Positions 1 through 13,600 of a stretch of DNA of 64,000 bases are shown in pieces; the first letter of the stretch is position 1, and the number at the start of each line of letters is the position of its first letter. Origin of the DNA: Hydractinia symbiolongicarpus (taxonomy: Eukaryota; Cnidaria; Hydrozoa; Anthoathecata; Hydractiniidae); NCBI RefSeq assembly GCF_029227915.1, contig NC_079882.1:24743001-24807000 (forward strand). Reading direction: 5' to 3'. Under the pieces are notes generated by a model. The model did no database searches. It was not told where the DNA came from and saw nothing but the letters and a program-made list of their open reading frames with translations. The position numbers were made by a program, and so were the translations under genes.

Positions 1-939
1 TTCATGTTTTCAAATTTTATACAAAAATAAAGAATATGGTTAATAGTCGAACAGGGCAACAAGTTTGATGAACTACTTTTAGCGTTTTATTCCATTTTTG
101 CCTTTTTAAGTCAAGCAATTTTAAAAACTGTTAAAAAAATAGCTTGGCTAGTATGGAATATAAAAAACAATGCTTTGAAGTTTAACAAGAAAAAATAAAA
201 AAGGCCAAGATGAACTTCTTCAGCATGAAATCAAAGACCCAAAATCAGTGTGAAGTCGAGTGGAACGATCACACGAGCGTGGACGCCATTTTGATCAGCG
301 TAAAAATACGGACAATAACTTAAAATTAGCATAGCGGTTTATAAAACAGACCACTGGCCCTTCGTGTAACTGTTTTGCTCGCCACGCACGCGCGCCAAAT
401 CATTTTTACTTCACGACCTTCATAATCCTTTTTGCAAACGAGACTCTAAAACTTTCGAAAAAAACCCCTGAAACAGGACACATGCAAAAGCCATTTAAAT
501 TTTGTAGTTCGCGTGCTCTCTAATCTTTTTTGCTCTTTGCTCTGGTGATAAGAATGATTGCGTTTAATATTTAGTAATTTCTCACTCAAAAAACTGAGAC
601 GTGATTGTAATCGGACGTCACTTAAACTGATAAGTTTTTCAGCTTTTAATCAATAGTGAGTAAAAACCATCAACAAACTTTGTATTTGCATTTGCTACTT
701 TTCTTCCACGGCGTGAACAAAAATGCCTTGCACTAAGCATGAACAGTACTGAGTTTTAAATTGGAGACTATGTATATTAGGATAGAAAAATGTTAAAGAT
801 GAGAAATCCATCAGAAATACTTTTGCAACACCAGTACATAACCGTGCTACTTCTTACTTTAATTTGTTTTCTCCAAGCAAAATTTTCGCTTCTTTTCCTT
901 TCGTATTTTGTTTTTGATTTGACTGCTCTGACGACCGTC

Positions 940-1001
940 AAAACATGAAAGTTTAAAAATGTCTGGACATTGGTCCAGACATTTTTAAACTTTCATGTTT
1001 T
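940..1001. repeat. Perfect 29-bp inverted repeat, 4-nt loop
   Basis: The arms at 940-968 and 973-1001 are perfect reverse complements, separated by ATTG. Transcribed from either strand it would fold into an uninterrupted 29-bp stem. Perfection at this length in AT-rich DNA implies recent origin or selection. Confidence 0.9.
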
Positions 1002-1699
1002 TTTGGAGTTCATATTCTTTATAATATCAAATTTTTAATTTTTTTCTAATCTTGGAGGTAAGCGAAGAAGAAGTCCTGGGTGTTGATAATTATCAAGGGT
1101 TTAAAATTCAGGGGTATGGTCTTTCAATTCCACGTTTTTCTGCGTACATCCGAGTGTTTACATTTTTTTAAAGTACAAGGATCGGATCAGAATGTGGGAG
1201 TAATCACGCAAGCAGCTATCAGCCTTGGGGCACGTTTTTACCAGTCGCCTTCTACTTTTCCTTGTTAACCTTAGTTACTGGATAGCTTGGTTTTATTATA
1301 TGACGAGGGGGTTTATAGCCTAGTCCTACAGGTGTTTCTCGATTCTATCATTATTTTATATTATAAAACGATTTCCAGTTTTTCTGCTCTGTTCGAAGCT
1401 ACATAGCTAGCTGAAAATACATTTCATTCTTTACTTAGTTGAATTACTGCCACTTGTCGAGTTGACCTGTTTGTCTTACTCTTTTTGTCTCATCTTTACA
1501 ACACACAAGTAAAGTAGCTAAACAGAAAGTACACAGAGCAAACCTATTATAATAGCTATATATATAGCTATATAAGTTTAAGCTAGATCAGCTAGATAGC
1601 TAGCTTTACCTCGATAATTTTTTGGATAACTGCATTGCTTATTTTTTGGAGTAATGGTGCTGATAAGCTGACACTGTACACAGCTATAAAGAAAATCAG

Positions 1700-1836
1700 T
1701 AGCTATGTGGGTAGAGTGGTCCAACTCGTCTCCAATAATGTGGTTTCTCCTCTGGAACGAGGGTGCCGATAAGCCCCATATGCCGTAAAAAGTGCGGGCG
1801 TTTTCGGGCGAGTTCGGCGTTTAAAAAAAAAAAAAA
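1700..1836 (+). repeat. Possible poly-A-tailed retroposed sequence
   Basis: A locally GC-rich stretch (about 1710-1820) runs directly into an A14 tract at about 1823-1836. This looks like the 3' end of a SINE or other retroposed RNA. I could not place a convincing pol III A/B box or target-site duplication, so the call is tentative. Confidence 0.3.
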
Positions 1837-2426
1837 TGATCAGAACATTTCAAGCATGTTAATCTGGATCCAAGAATAGTTTGTTTTGACATATGGTAAG
1901 AGAGGTTTTTTGTTGATGGTCTCTAACTGCTAGCCTAAACCTCATTCTTTATATACTATTTTTTGTACATTTGCGCAAAATGTTTATTTGCTGAATATAG
2001 ACATTGCACACAAAACTTTTGTACAAAAAATAATACATGTGAATATAAGCAAAACTTTAGAAAGCCCTTTTTATTGCTTAAAATTATTTAGATGCAATTA
2101 CTTTTTCAGATTTTTTTTATTGTAAATATTCTATATATATATATACTTCTCTATTTTCTAGCACTGTAGCTAATTCTGTCCTGTTAATTTTCTTTAGCTT
2201 AAAGTGTGAGTAAGGGAAAGAAGTGCTATGTATTGAAAATCGTGAAACTAAAATTGAATGGTGGTCAATGCATTGACATAGTTATATTCCAACAGCATAT
2301 AAAATACCTTTCCTCAAGTCTATGTAATATTAAAAAATTAATTACGGAGAAAAAAATGGTAACAAAATTCCATTATCCCTGTACATCCCACAGTAACTGT
2401 TTTGCTGTAGGGAACAAACACATTGC

Positions 2427-2470
2427 AAGTTCTACCAATTTGCACAACCAAGTGCAAATTGGTGGAACTT
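2427..2470. repeat. 19-bp inverted repeat, 6-nt loop
   Basis: The arms at 2427-2445 and 2452-2470 pair at 18 of 19 positions around the loop AACCAA. It is a second member of the short-loop hairpin class seen across the window. Confidence 0.85.
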
Positions 2471-2817
2471 TCACAGGTAATTATACAAATAATTACACAT
2501 TGTAACTACTTGTAGGCAAACAAATATCTCTATTAACATGCTTGTTGACAACAGCCTAAGATATCAATTCTATTCTCATGCTAAACGCTATGCAGAAATG
2601 ATAAATTCACACTTTATAGTCTCTGGTATACTTGGCTGGGTTTGAATGCTCTACCACTAGCCTACCAGCTGGTGGATTCCTTCGAATTATCTAGTTTAAA
2701 TTAAATTAAGACAGTCCCACAGCTGCTGCAATGATAATATTAACATTCTCTTTACTCACTAATGATGGCTTATGAAATTCATTGCCTAAAAATATATTGT
2801 TATTGCAGGGTTTAATC

Positions 2818-3785
2818 CAGCATTTCCAGTGGCCGTTAACAGCTATTTCCAAAATAAATTTTATCCCGAATTTCCCAATTTATTAGAGGAGCTAATTATA
2901 TACACTACAAAATATGGGACTTATAGCCAATTTATGCAAGTTGTGAAGGATTAAGATTCCTATAATATTTAAGACCGCAGTGATTCGTAATTTTGCAGCC
3001 CTTATTTTACATTTCTGGATTATACCCTGATTAAATATTGTTTATAAGAATCTTATAAGCAATAGAATTTATTTCAGCCTCAAAAAGATGTTTTATTGTT
3101 TGTTGTACAACTTAGAGAATTATTTAGTTAGTTAAGTTAGTTATTAAATTAGTTTCAGCAAATATTGGGAAATTTGCGAATATTAATTCTTGCAAGATTT
3201 GGGTTTTTTTCAGTCTTCTGAAAATTGGTCACTATTTTTTCTTCTTGTATACCTAGCACTTAAATAATAGAAGTGGTGAATTTCAACTTTAGCAGTCTAA
3301 ATTCAAAATGTAATCATTAATAAACATGTGAAAAACTAAATTTTAGTGAAATATTCGGACTTCATAAAAGTTATTTTTTTTTTGAAAAATCTCTCATGAA
3401 AATTACTCCTCCTGAAAATTAGTTCTCTTAAAAAAGGGTTTTTTTGCAGAGTTTTAATTCGCCAGTGTTCACTTAACACCCCAAATACTTGGCAGTTTAT
3501 TGATATCTGTACCACATGCCACGACTCATACTCCCAGCCAGGCATGTTATCAAAGTTATGAAAATAATAAATAGAGACTAAACATAGTCCAGAAATCTAA
3601 GGTAGTGGCTGAAAATTCATGAAGGTGATTTGAATTATTAAATCTTATTCCCTTTACATTTTCTGCGAAATGCATTACAAGTCCCATATTTTGGAGTAAT
3701 AAATTGGGCAATGCTTATGAATTGGAAAATTTAAGAAAAATTCTATTATTGGGGAATAGGTGTTTCACGGCTACTGAGAGCACTG
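2818..3785. mobile_element. hAT-like or MITE element with about 110-bp imperfect TIRs
   Basis: The segment from about 2818 to 2930 is repeated in inverted orientation at about 3672-3785. Both arms start with CAG, followed by a shared CAGTRGCCGT block, and share a stretch around AAATTTTCCCAATTTATTA and ATATGGGACTT. No transposase lies between them. Ends beginning CAG are typical of hAT superfamily elements, but I could not find a matching 8-bp target duplication, so family and exact ends are uncertain. Confidence 0.55.
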
Positions 3786-4656
3786 CATTACAACCTTGTA
3801 TACATGCAAGTTTATATCCAACTGCATACCACATTTTTCATTCAATTCTTTTTTATAGTACTTGAAAAGAAGTTAAAGTCCTTCATTTGTTATGTATATT
3901 AGCATAACAACCTTCCATTCCTTACTTGAATTGATTTTTCTCTTTAATTTTTAATTATTTTTTTTTACTTTATTGTTGATAAAATCTTGTAAGAATGTTT
4001 TACTGAATAGAAGCATCAGGTGTTGAAAAAAAATCTATCAAATGTTTTTTTTCTTTTTCTTTTTTTTTAAAGTTTTATAACGTAATATATATATGCCATG
4101 CATTAGATTGTATAACAACATTTTGACTATTTTTTGAGTATGTATATATGTACATTTTTTGACTTCCTGTTTAATCGTAACAATTAAATAATGGTGGGAG
4201 TATTTGTGTGTTTGTTTTTGTTGTTTTGTTTGAGAGATGTAACATCACAAGGACCCTATGACATCAGACAAAACTGTCCATTTTAAAGTAGAACTATTGT
4301 ACTGCTTCTCTTTACTTAGCCTTTTGTGTTTATGGTATAAATAATAAAATTGTGTATCTAATTCAATATTTATCATAATTTATTTTCTGTAAAAAATCAT
4401 TTCAGTAAAAATGCTGTTTGCAATTTTTTGTTGTTAACTGGCCAGGGTTTGACATTGCAGTTTTGCATAAATTTTTAGTGTATTGTTTGTCTGATTAAAC
4501 TAATGACTCATTTAATTGGGTTTTAAAATTAAGTGATTTAAATTAGAGTTTAATTAATTCTCCTGTGGTGTAGTTAACATGTTATACATTGCAGAAATTT
4601 CATCCATGTGGTAGAAAAACATATAACATTGATCATCCACCATACTGTAAGACAAC

Positions 4657-7600
4657 ATGGCTGAGGCACACAATGCTGTGGCGTTTCAGTTTGCAGTCAG
4701 TGATGAAGGAGTAGTTGTTAACTTGGATAAAGAGATTCTCAAGTTGATGCTCAGTTCTGCTTATAAATCAATCAAAAGAAGATGCATGTCTGCAAAAAAT
4801 ACTTTCTTAAAAGGTATGACCCTGCAAATATTAGGCATATTGCTTTTATCTTTTTTGTGTGTTTGTGTTTGTGTTGAGGGGGGGGGGGGGGTGGGGGGCG
4901 GACTGAGGATGCCATGACGACAAGAACTAATAAGATAAGACATAAGGTTTTGAAGTCCTTAATTTTAATGTTTTAAATACATATAAACATTTACTTTTAT
5001 AATTTTTCCAAAAAATAATGTTTGTTAAAAAATTAGGTCTTTTGTGCTTTAAAATTTATTTGTCTTTACATTAAAACTTTAAAAAAAATGGAGAATGTGG
5101 TGTTCACTATGATTTTTTTGGAAATATTTTACTAGGTTTCTTATAATTTTCTCCTTATCTTAAAGTTTAGAGAAAATGTTTTGACTGGATTACTTGAATC
5201 TTTCCTTGTTGCAAACTTTTCATTAACTTTCACTTTATGAATGTTTAGTTGTGAACAAAAGCTTTATATGAAGTATAATGTCACCTCAAATCAAGTGTAC
5301 AATATTAACAATGTCTGTTGTTTACTGTTGTTTTATATCAGTTCTCTAAGTGTTTACATACTTTGTTTGTGTGTGGCGATTCAACCTTCTGTGCTGTAAA
5401 ACTTTCCATATGAATCACAACTAATGGGCCTATGTATATCCTGAACAAAAATGTTCACCAATTGTTGTTACTAGTTTAAATTGTTTATTTTTGAAACCTT
5501 TTGTTTACTTTCATCAGCTAACTATAAGTTAAGGGGCACATAGGCTTTTGTGCATGTAAACATTCTGAACGCAAACCCATTTTAATTATGCTGTGTTATT
5601 TGAATAGTGTAAATTGTCTTTGTCCAGCATAAAAAAATTTTACCACCCAAGCTTGTTGCAGAAAAAAAAATATAAAGTTTCATATCAGTGCTTTTTATAA
5701 TTAAATATGCTTTGATTTACTATGAAGTAAGATTGATAATACTTCAATGCAACAGATCTGTTTTCATGCCACAGTTCAGTTTAAAACAACTATACAATGT
5801 TAAACTTTTAGGTGTTTACCCTGCCTCTCCAGCAACATGGATGTTTTTCCTTGCTGCATTGCTGTCTGCTCGTTATTCTGAACATGAAGCCACCATGGAT
5901 ATTCTACACAGAATGGAGAAGGACTTTCCTGCGTATGTATATAGTGGAAATCAATAAAAATTTACTTTTATGTTTTTATATCACTAGCTATATCATGGTC
6001 TTTACAAAAAGAAAATGCTTTGCGCAAATTTAACAATTACCTTTAGTAATTGATTGACTATGCACTGGGGCAAGTTTTACTGGTAATTAATTTAAAAGAA
6101 ACACTTAAGGGAAAGGGGAGTTATTTTAATTTATATAAAAAGTGCAACCAGGGAAAGGGGGGTTCAGGTTTTCAAATAAAATGGTTTGCCCTCTTACTGA
6201 TAGAGTCACATTCATTTACTCCCAGGCTTAATGAGTCCCTTGGTAGAGTTAAATTAAGGTTCATTTAAAACAAATTTTCAGTGAAACCATTTTTTCGGAA
6301 AAAGATTTTTTTTTTTACATGTTGTTAATTTTATTCTTTATTTTTAGAAAACATCGTTTTGAAAGATCCACAGTGGTTGCAATTTGTATATTTGTTATTG
6401 TAACAATTATATGGTTATTTTCGGCTTATTTTTGCCAGTTCTTGTTGCGTAAACTACTTAAAAACTGGGAAGTGATGTATAATAGTAGAGGGTAAGTTTA
6501 AATAAAAAACATTTGTGTCCATCTTAGTATTTTTTTCAGTGTATTGTATTCTGAAATATTTTGTTCATAGGAAACTTACATTATCTAATAAACTATGGCT
6601 GGTAAGATATTAATTCCCTTGTTTGCAAATATTTATTTCATTTTTAATATCTATGCATTTAAAAAGTGTAAATGCAAATCCCTTGACCAGTCTAAAATTA
6701 CTGATGATGAAAATGTTAAAATTTGCTATTATTTAAATATGACAGCATAATTTAAATCTGAAATTCTTTAAATGTGAATATATTGAGACTGAAAAGAACT
6801 TTTTAAAAATTTTAAAAAGACTTGTTAGTCAACTTTTTTAGTTCTTTAAACAAGTCCAACATCTCTTTAATAATAGCCGTATTCCGTCTGTCTGTGTGTC
6901 CGCAAAAGCCGTGTCCCATAACGGAAACACAAAATTTTTAAAATGCGCATCAATACCAAATGCGATATATTTCTGTCCACTTTGTTGCCACGGGTTAATT
7001 TAAAGGACGGGCGACCCCGTGGATTTTTCCACGGGCTAACGACTAGTTATATATATAATGTGTTAAAATCACATAAGCATATTTTAATATTCATTTTTTA
7101 ATTTAAGAATTCTTGTTTGGATGATTGTTAAAGCAACTTTAATATTTTCATTGCTATATATGCTATAATCAACTTTTTCCCCTCGAATTACTTTTTACCC
7201 TGTTTCAAATATAGTTATAAACTTTTTAAATCTTAAGCCTTATGAATTTAATTCGACCCTAATTCTTAAAATTTTATGGTTCAAAATAGTAAAATTGCTT
7301 GATATAAATTAATTGCCACAGGGTAACTGATGATTCTTCTCCAATTTGTAGGCTGCTGTGAAGTTACTTAGCGGATTTGATCCTGGTTTGTTCAGTTTTC
7401 AAAAATGCATCCCATCGTTACCTGTTCCTCCCTTAGAAGACACACTCAACAGAGTAGGTGTACATCTGTCAAGAATAGCAAATCAAAATAAATTAGCACA
7501 GTAGCCTTATTTCTTTTCATGGTTAATTGCGATGGATTAAACATTGCATTTCCTAAACACCTTTTTTTAACTGTGAAATTTTAAACGGTTGAATTCTTTG

Positions 7601-10600
7601 GTAAATGTCTATTACACTTACTTTAAACATTAGGAAGTTTGCTTTTATATATTATTGTGCGATTTTCATAAATTCTAAATGTTATTTTAGCACTTGGACT
7701 CAGTTCGACCATTTATGAGTTCAGCTGATTATGAAAATGTTGTAAAATTGACTGAAGAATTTAAGGTAGGATTTTTGTGTAAAAAGTTTTCTCTATCTCT
7801 TTAAAAATAGCCGTATTTTGTCTGTCTGTCCGCGAGAAAAACGTTGTGTAACCAAAACAAGAAATGTGTTATGTCGGGTGGATTTTCCCGCAGGTAACCG
7901 ACTAGTCTATTTTATAATATCTGTATACGTCTGTCTGTCACAAAATGGTAACTGCAGTAGCGAGACACAACGAAATGCAGTTAATAAAGGACGGGTGAAC
8001 TCAGTAAATCCTCCAGTTAGTCTCTTCAAGCAAACCCCTAAGATTGAAGTGCCTTTTCTAAAGGTTAAAATTATGAATCCCTCTTTTTTTCCACTTTCTA
8101 AAGAGTGACACTTTTTCTGATGTTCTTAGTAAAAATAAAAATCTATAGCCACTATCTTAGAAAAAAATTATTTATTTGTATTTCATCTTAGAATGGAGTA
8201 GGTCCAAAGTTGCACAGATATCTAAAGCTAAAGTCATTCTGGGCACCCAATTATGTAAGTTTAGTTCTTGTTTAGTTTTTGATTGCAATGTATATATCTG
8301 TCATTAACAGGTTTTAGTTGATTTGTATTTTCAAATAGTAAGAATTCAAAATCTTGTGTATACCGAAGTATTAGACAAAAGCACTTTTTGGTGATTTAAC
8401 AAAGTTAGCTAAAAAACATCAAATTGTGTGCTACCTTTTTAGATGCTTGAACTAGGTAAGTAGCTTTTAAAATATGCTAGTCACACTTGTCTGTATTACA
8501 AAATAATCTACATCCATAAAGGCCCAAAAATCATTAAAACGTAGAAATGCTGACATTAACAACAGTTAGCATATTTTAAGAGTATGGATCTATTCAAATA
8601 ACATAACATCCGAAATCTGTTCTTGACATTGACCACCGAATTTGACAATTTCAAATTGTTTAAATCTAGTATCGAAATGTCTCAATATATATTTTGGAGG
8701 GTTGTAGACTTGTCATAGAAGTTCATTATATGGTTATCTTTCTATAACCAAAATAGTATTCTGAGAATCTTTTCTGATCAAAAATTGTGTTTATGTTATT
8801 GGTGAAATAAATACCTGCCAAGCCACTTATTTAAGTTAATCCCTTAAATTACCCTTACTGATGGTGTGTTTTTGTCGATACAACTCATGTTTTTAATCCA
8901 AGCAGTTGTCTTGGTAAGTGTCATAAGCTATGTATTTATTTATTTATAGGTCAGTGATTGGTGGGAAAGATTTGTTTATTTACGATCCCGTGCACCTCTA
9001 ATGATCAACAGCAACTATTATGGTGTGGTATGTCTACTGTGTTTTATCTTGTCGTGAAAAACTTTGTGAAAGAGACTATGACTTTTGTTGTTTATTTGAT
9101 AGGGAACACTTCATGAAGCACCATCTACTGTACAGTCAGCAAGAGCAGCAAATTACATTTACGCTTTCTTCAGATATCGAAAACAAATTAATAAACATAT
9201 AATGAAACCTGTAAGTCCTTGTTGCTGTCAAGAAAAAAATAATTTGAAATTATATTTTTGTGAGATTCGTAAGAATTTAGATCATTGTTAAACGTTTTGG
9301 GTTTTTTTGATTTTTTATATATAATTTTGATTTTATTTAAGTTACGTTTACTGATGATATATCCACTTTGCTCTTCCCAATACACTCGTCAATTTGATAC
9401 AACACGAATACCTGGAAAGGAAGAAGGTACGTGCTGCATGAATGTAGTTTATTATACTAGTGTTGTTTTTCTTATTTAATTGTTTAACTTAATATATATT
9501 TTTATTTTGTATTTTTTTATAGATGAAATTGTAACTTTCCCTGAGAGCACATATGTTGTTGTTTACCACAAAGGACGTTTTTTCAAATTATCAGTTGTTT
9601 TTAGTGGTGATTTGTTGAAACCTGCTGACATACAGGCGTAAGAAATATTCTCTATAATGATAAAAAAAGACTACAGAAATGTGGCATTTATCATAAAAAA
9701 GTTGTCATGGTCGTTTTCGACACAAATATTTATGCGCTTATGACAATTTAATGTTATGCATTGTTTTATTTTTATTTACCAACAAAAATTATGTTTAGAA
9801 AAATAAAAAAGATTTTAGAAAATGAAGATAAACCACATTCTGGAGAAGAAATTCTTCCTGTGCTTACAGCTACAGACAGACCTGTGTGGGCTGAAGCAAG
9901 AAATAAATATTTCTCTGATGGAGTTAATAAAGAATCGCTTGATTTGGTCGAAAAGGTATTCATAGCCTCAATGAACTCTTATCCTAATTAAACTGCATTA
10001 TTTTATTTCGACTCTTGAAAAATAAAAGTTTTATTTTTCTCAACACATAGTTGATTTTAAAATAATTATTCCTTCTTGTGTAGGCTGCATTTTTTGTGGT
10101 TTTGGAAGACGATTCTGATTTTGTTTCATATGAGAAAGTAAGCAACCTTTGTTTTAGTTTGTTTTTTCGAAATTTATTTTACACAAAATCAAATAGTTAT
10201 TTTTGTGTATGTGTGTTATTCAACAAACTAGTACCAATTCTGAAAACCCAACTACAAATGACTACTTTATAGCCTTCGTAAGTATGACCACAAATCTACT
10301 CTGAAAAAGATTTTATATACAATATAAGCTTAAACAAACGACCTGAGAGTTTATTAAATCATGATATTTCACTGTGTAAATGAGTTTTATTAGGGAGAGA
10401 AGAGAGTATTTAGTTTTCCAGGTTTCAAATTACGTTTTTAACATGATAGAGCTTTTTAAGCATTGCCATTTATTTAAGATTTTACGGTGTTCTACTTTTC
10501 TGTATTTTTTATATGTTTAGAGCACTCAGGAAGAATTGAATAAGACTTGTAAACGCATGTTACATGGAAAGGGTTACGACAGATGGTTTGATAAGAGCTT

Positions 10601-13600
10601 CACGTTTGTGGTTTGCAAAAATGGTCAGGTAAGACATGTGAGAAGAAATCTGAAAGAACACATGAACTAACACATGAAATTAACAAAGTGCAAAATTTAC
10701 AAAAACGAAATTAATGCAAAGGAAATTAATTAATGCGAATGCATATAAATACTTATAAATAAGAATTTAATTAATGCAATTTAGCTCAACGGACTTACAA
10801 CATAACGCGAATCAGGAAATATGTTTATCTTTGTTTTGAGAATAGGTTCATTGACAAATAGTTTTTCTTTTTCTTGTTTCTTGTTTTTCTTTGAAATGTT
10901 TACAATATCAGCTACCGTACAGCCTGCCTTAACCAAATTAGGTTAGTGAACCGTATCAAGACAATACTTTTACGATATTTTTTAAAAGAAGTATGAAATA
11001 GAAAAAATGTTTTAAAACTTTAATTACGGGTTTTATTTTAACCAGTAACTTTTTTGACGTCTTGCGCGAATTTTGAAAATCCGCGTTAATTCTGTGCCTC
11101 GTAAATTTCCTGGAAGAAGTTAACAAAACTGTTGTTTGAGTTGATTTTCTGTTGACATGCATTTGGATGTATATGTTAATTTCTTAAAAACATTTAGATT
11201 GGTTTCAATGCAGAGCATACTTGGTAAGTATTTATTTTACAAAACCAGGTATTGTGAATTTTTACCCTTCCCATGGATTATATATAAATTTAAAGAGGAG
11301 GATATAGTATGTTCTATTGTTCCACTTGTTCATGATTATTTTTTCAAGAAGGCTATTGGAAATATTGGAAAGATTTTTTAAAATTCATTATTTTATAGGG
11401 CTGATGCACCGATAATGGCACAAGTTTGGGAATGGGTCATGGTTGAAGATGTGTCCAAGTTAGGGTATGCCTAGAGTATTTAGAACATCCAAAAAATGAA
11501 TTCAGTTTTTCTACAATTTTATTATTTTTATTGTAGATACGATGAAGATGGGAATTGTGTTGGGAGACCTCGATTTACCTGGAATTGTCCTAAAAGATTG
11601 ACATGGAACATTCCACAAGAAGTAAGTGACAAAAATTCTTAGTACACGTTCCTTTTAGAACGATCTGGAACTAAAAGCCTTGTTTTGTTATGGCAAAATA
11701 ATTTTTAAGGACAACTTTTGTTTTCAGTGTATTTCTGTGATGGATACTGCACTGGTTAAAGCTGAACAACAAATTGAAGATGTGGAATTGTACACCATGA
11801 TCCACACAGCTTTTGGTGAGTAATGCTGGCATTAGTTGTTTACTTGACCAAACTAGTAATCAATCTGTAGGAAAGTTTGTACACGAAACAATCCTGAATA
11901 CATCCTTGTCTTTGTATTAAAATTATTTTTGAGTTTTCCCAATCATTGGCGTCATATTATCCTTTTCCTTTGCTGGGGACCTCACATCCTTGGGACGTTT
12001 TCTTTCCTTCAACATATTATATAAAATAGTTGTTATATATATATATATAAACTCATTTTGTTTATATATAAACACTTTTTGGAAATATTTTTACATTGTT
12101 GAATATTAAGGAAAGTTCTTTTCAGACTAAAATATCATCCAAAGGACAGATCTGCAACGACGTTGTAAATAACTTTTTATGAAAGCCTGAGGTATAAAAA
12201 ACGCGCCAAAGATTGGTTATGTAAATTTGAAGGAAAGCGACAACGTGAAATAAAATCAAAACAAATATGGCTACTGTCAAAAAAGTTCCAAAAAAATGAA
12301 GCTGACAAAAGAAATTGACAACCAGCCGTCGAACACACAAAATTTAGAAAAAAAAATTTCTATACGCTTTTTTGTGTGGTTTTATAAGTAATATTTGGAG
12401 AAATTATTTGCCTGAAGCAACCAGGGGATAGCGAAAACTACTAAAATATTAAATGTCTTTTAACTGACAGGATATTTCTCGAACTTCTTTCATGAAACAC
12501 TACTACTTTATAAGACTTCATGAACGTACTCTCTTTAAATAATTTTCATATATATAATCCCAAAAGATAACATGTAAAAATATACTCTGACACAGTTATT
12601 TACAATTTTAGACCATAACTTCATTTTTTGATTATATGTACAAGAGTCCCTGCTCAATTTGAAAGTTTGCTAAATAAAAGAGCACATATCTTATTTGCAA
12701 TCGTTTTACACCAAGCCATATTTACTGATGGATTGTATGTGAATACTTCTTCGCAAGACTCGAGGGAGTCCAAGTCTCTCGGCAATGTTCATTTCGCAGA
12801 TTGCCCCTCTTCGTGGCATTTCACGGTACTTTTTTAAGAGCTTTTCATCTTCACTCTTCTTAACCTCAACAGCTCCATCTACGGCGTCGTACATTGGGAT
12901 TTTTTCAGCTTGTTCATTCAAGTCTGCCAGTTCGACATTCTGATGTGTCAATTCTGCAGAACGTTTTAGGAACATCCAACCAGACGACCAAATAAAGGTC
13001 TTTGTTTTCTTCTTGTCTTGCTTTGAGGAGTGCATTTTATGAAATAATGGAATGCACTGGCAAGACATCACCACCTTAAAACATGTAATAAAAATGTGTG
13101 TAAATGAAGAAATGGAAACAGAAAAGATCTTAGAGCACTACTTGATTTTAAATTGCTTCATTATGTGGTGTTAACCCTATTTAGGCCAGGCCTATTGAGG
13201 GTTCCTTAAAATTGGGTGAGGGGCTTTTTTATCCCATTCCAAAACTGATTAAGGAGACATCATATTGCCACAAAACTTTGCACAAATGTTTATAAGCACA
13301 TTGGAGGACAATTGGAAAAGAATTGGATAGCGTCATCCAGTCAAAATGACGTCATCATATGTTTCCGAACCCTTTGTAAACGATTTAAATGCATAAACAT
13401 AGTTATTAAAAACATAAAAAAGCTAAAATAAACTTTGGAAGTGTTAGTGTTGATAAGCGTATTTTAAGAAAAAAAATTAGATGATTTTTTTCCCAACAAC
13501 CTGTTAACCGATGAGTCACCATAATAACAGACGTGACACCTTAACGTGACGCCACTAAATTTTTTTTTGACTAGACTGAAGCTAACTATAAATAGAAGAA

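Larger units (their letters stand above)
1..4656. other. Gene-poor upstream region
   Basis: I see no supportable coding region here on either strand; the open frames are short and AT-biased. A relatively CpG-rich stretch lies at about 240-420 and could be a promoter or untranslated exon, but nothing fixes that. The rest holds a perfect hairpin (940-1001), a second hairpin (2427-2470), a TIR element (2818-3785), a possible poly-A-tailed insertion (about 1700-1836) and TA/TAGC-rich low-complexity sequence near 1555-1610. An untranslated first exon of the CPT1 gene may lie here unseen. Confidence 0.5.

Noticed and set aside
7818-8108. 96-residue + strand frame
   Set aside because: It lies within a CPT1 intron and is made mostly of the hairpin-tail dispersed repeat.
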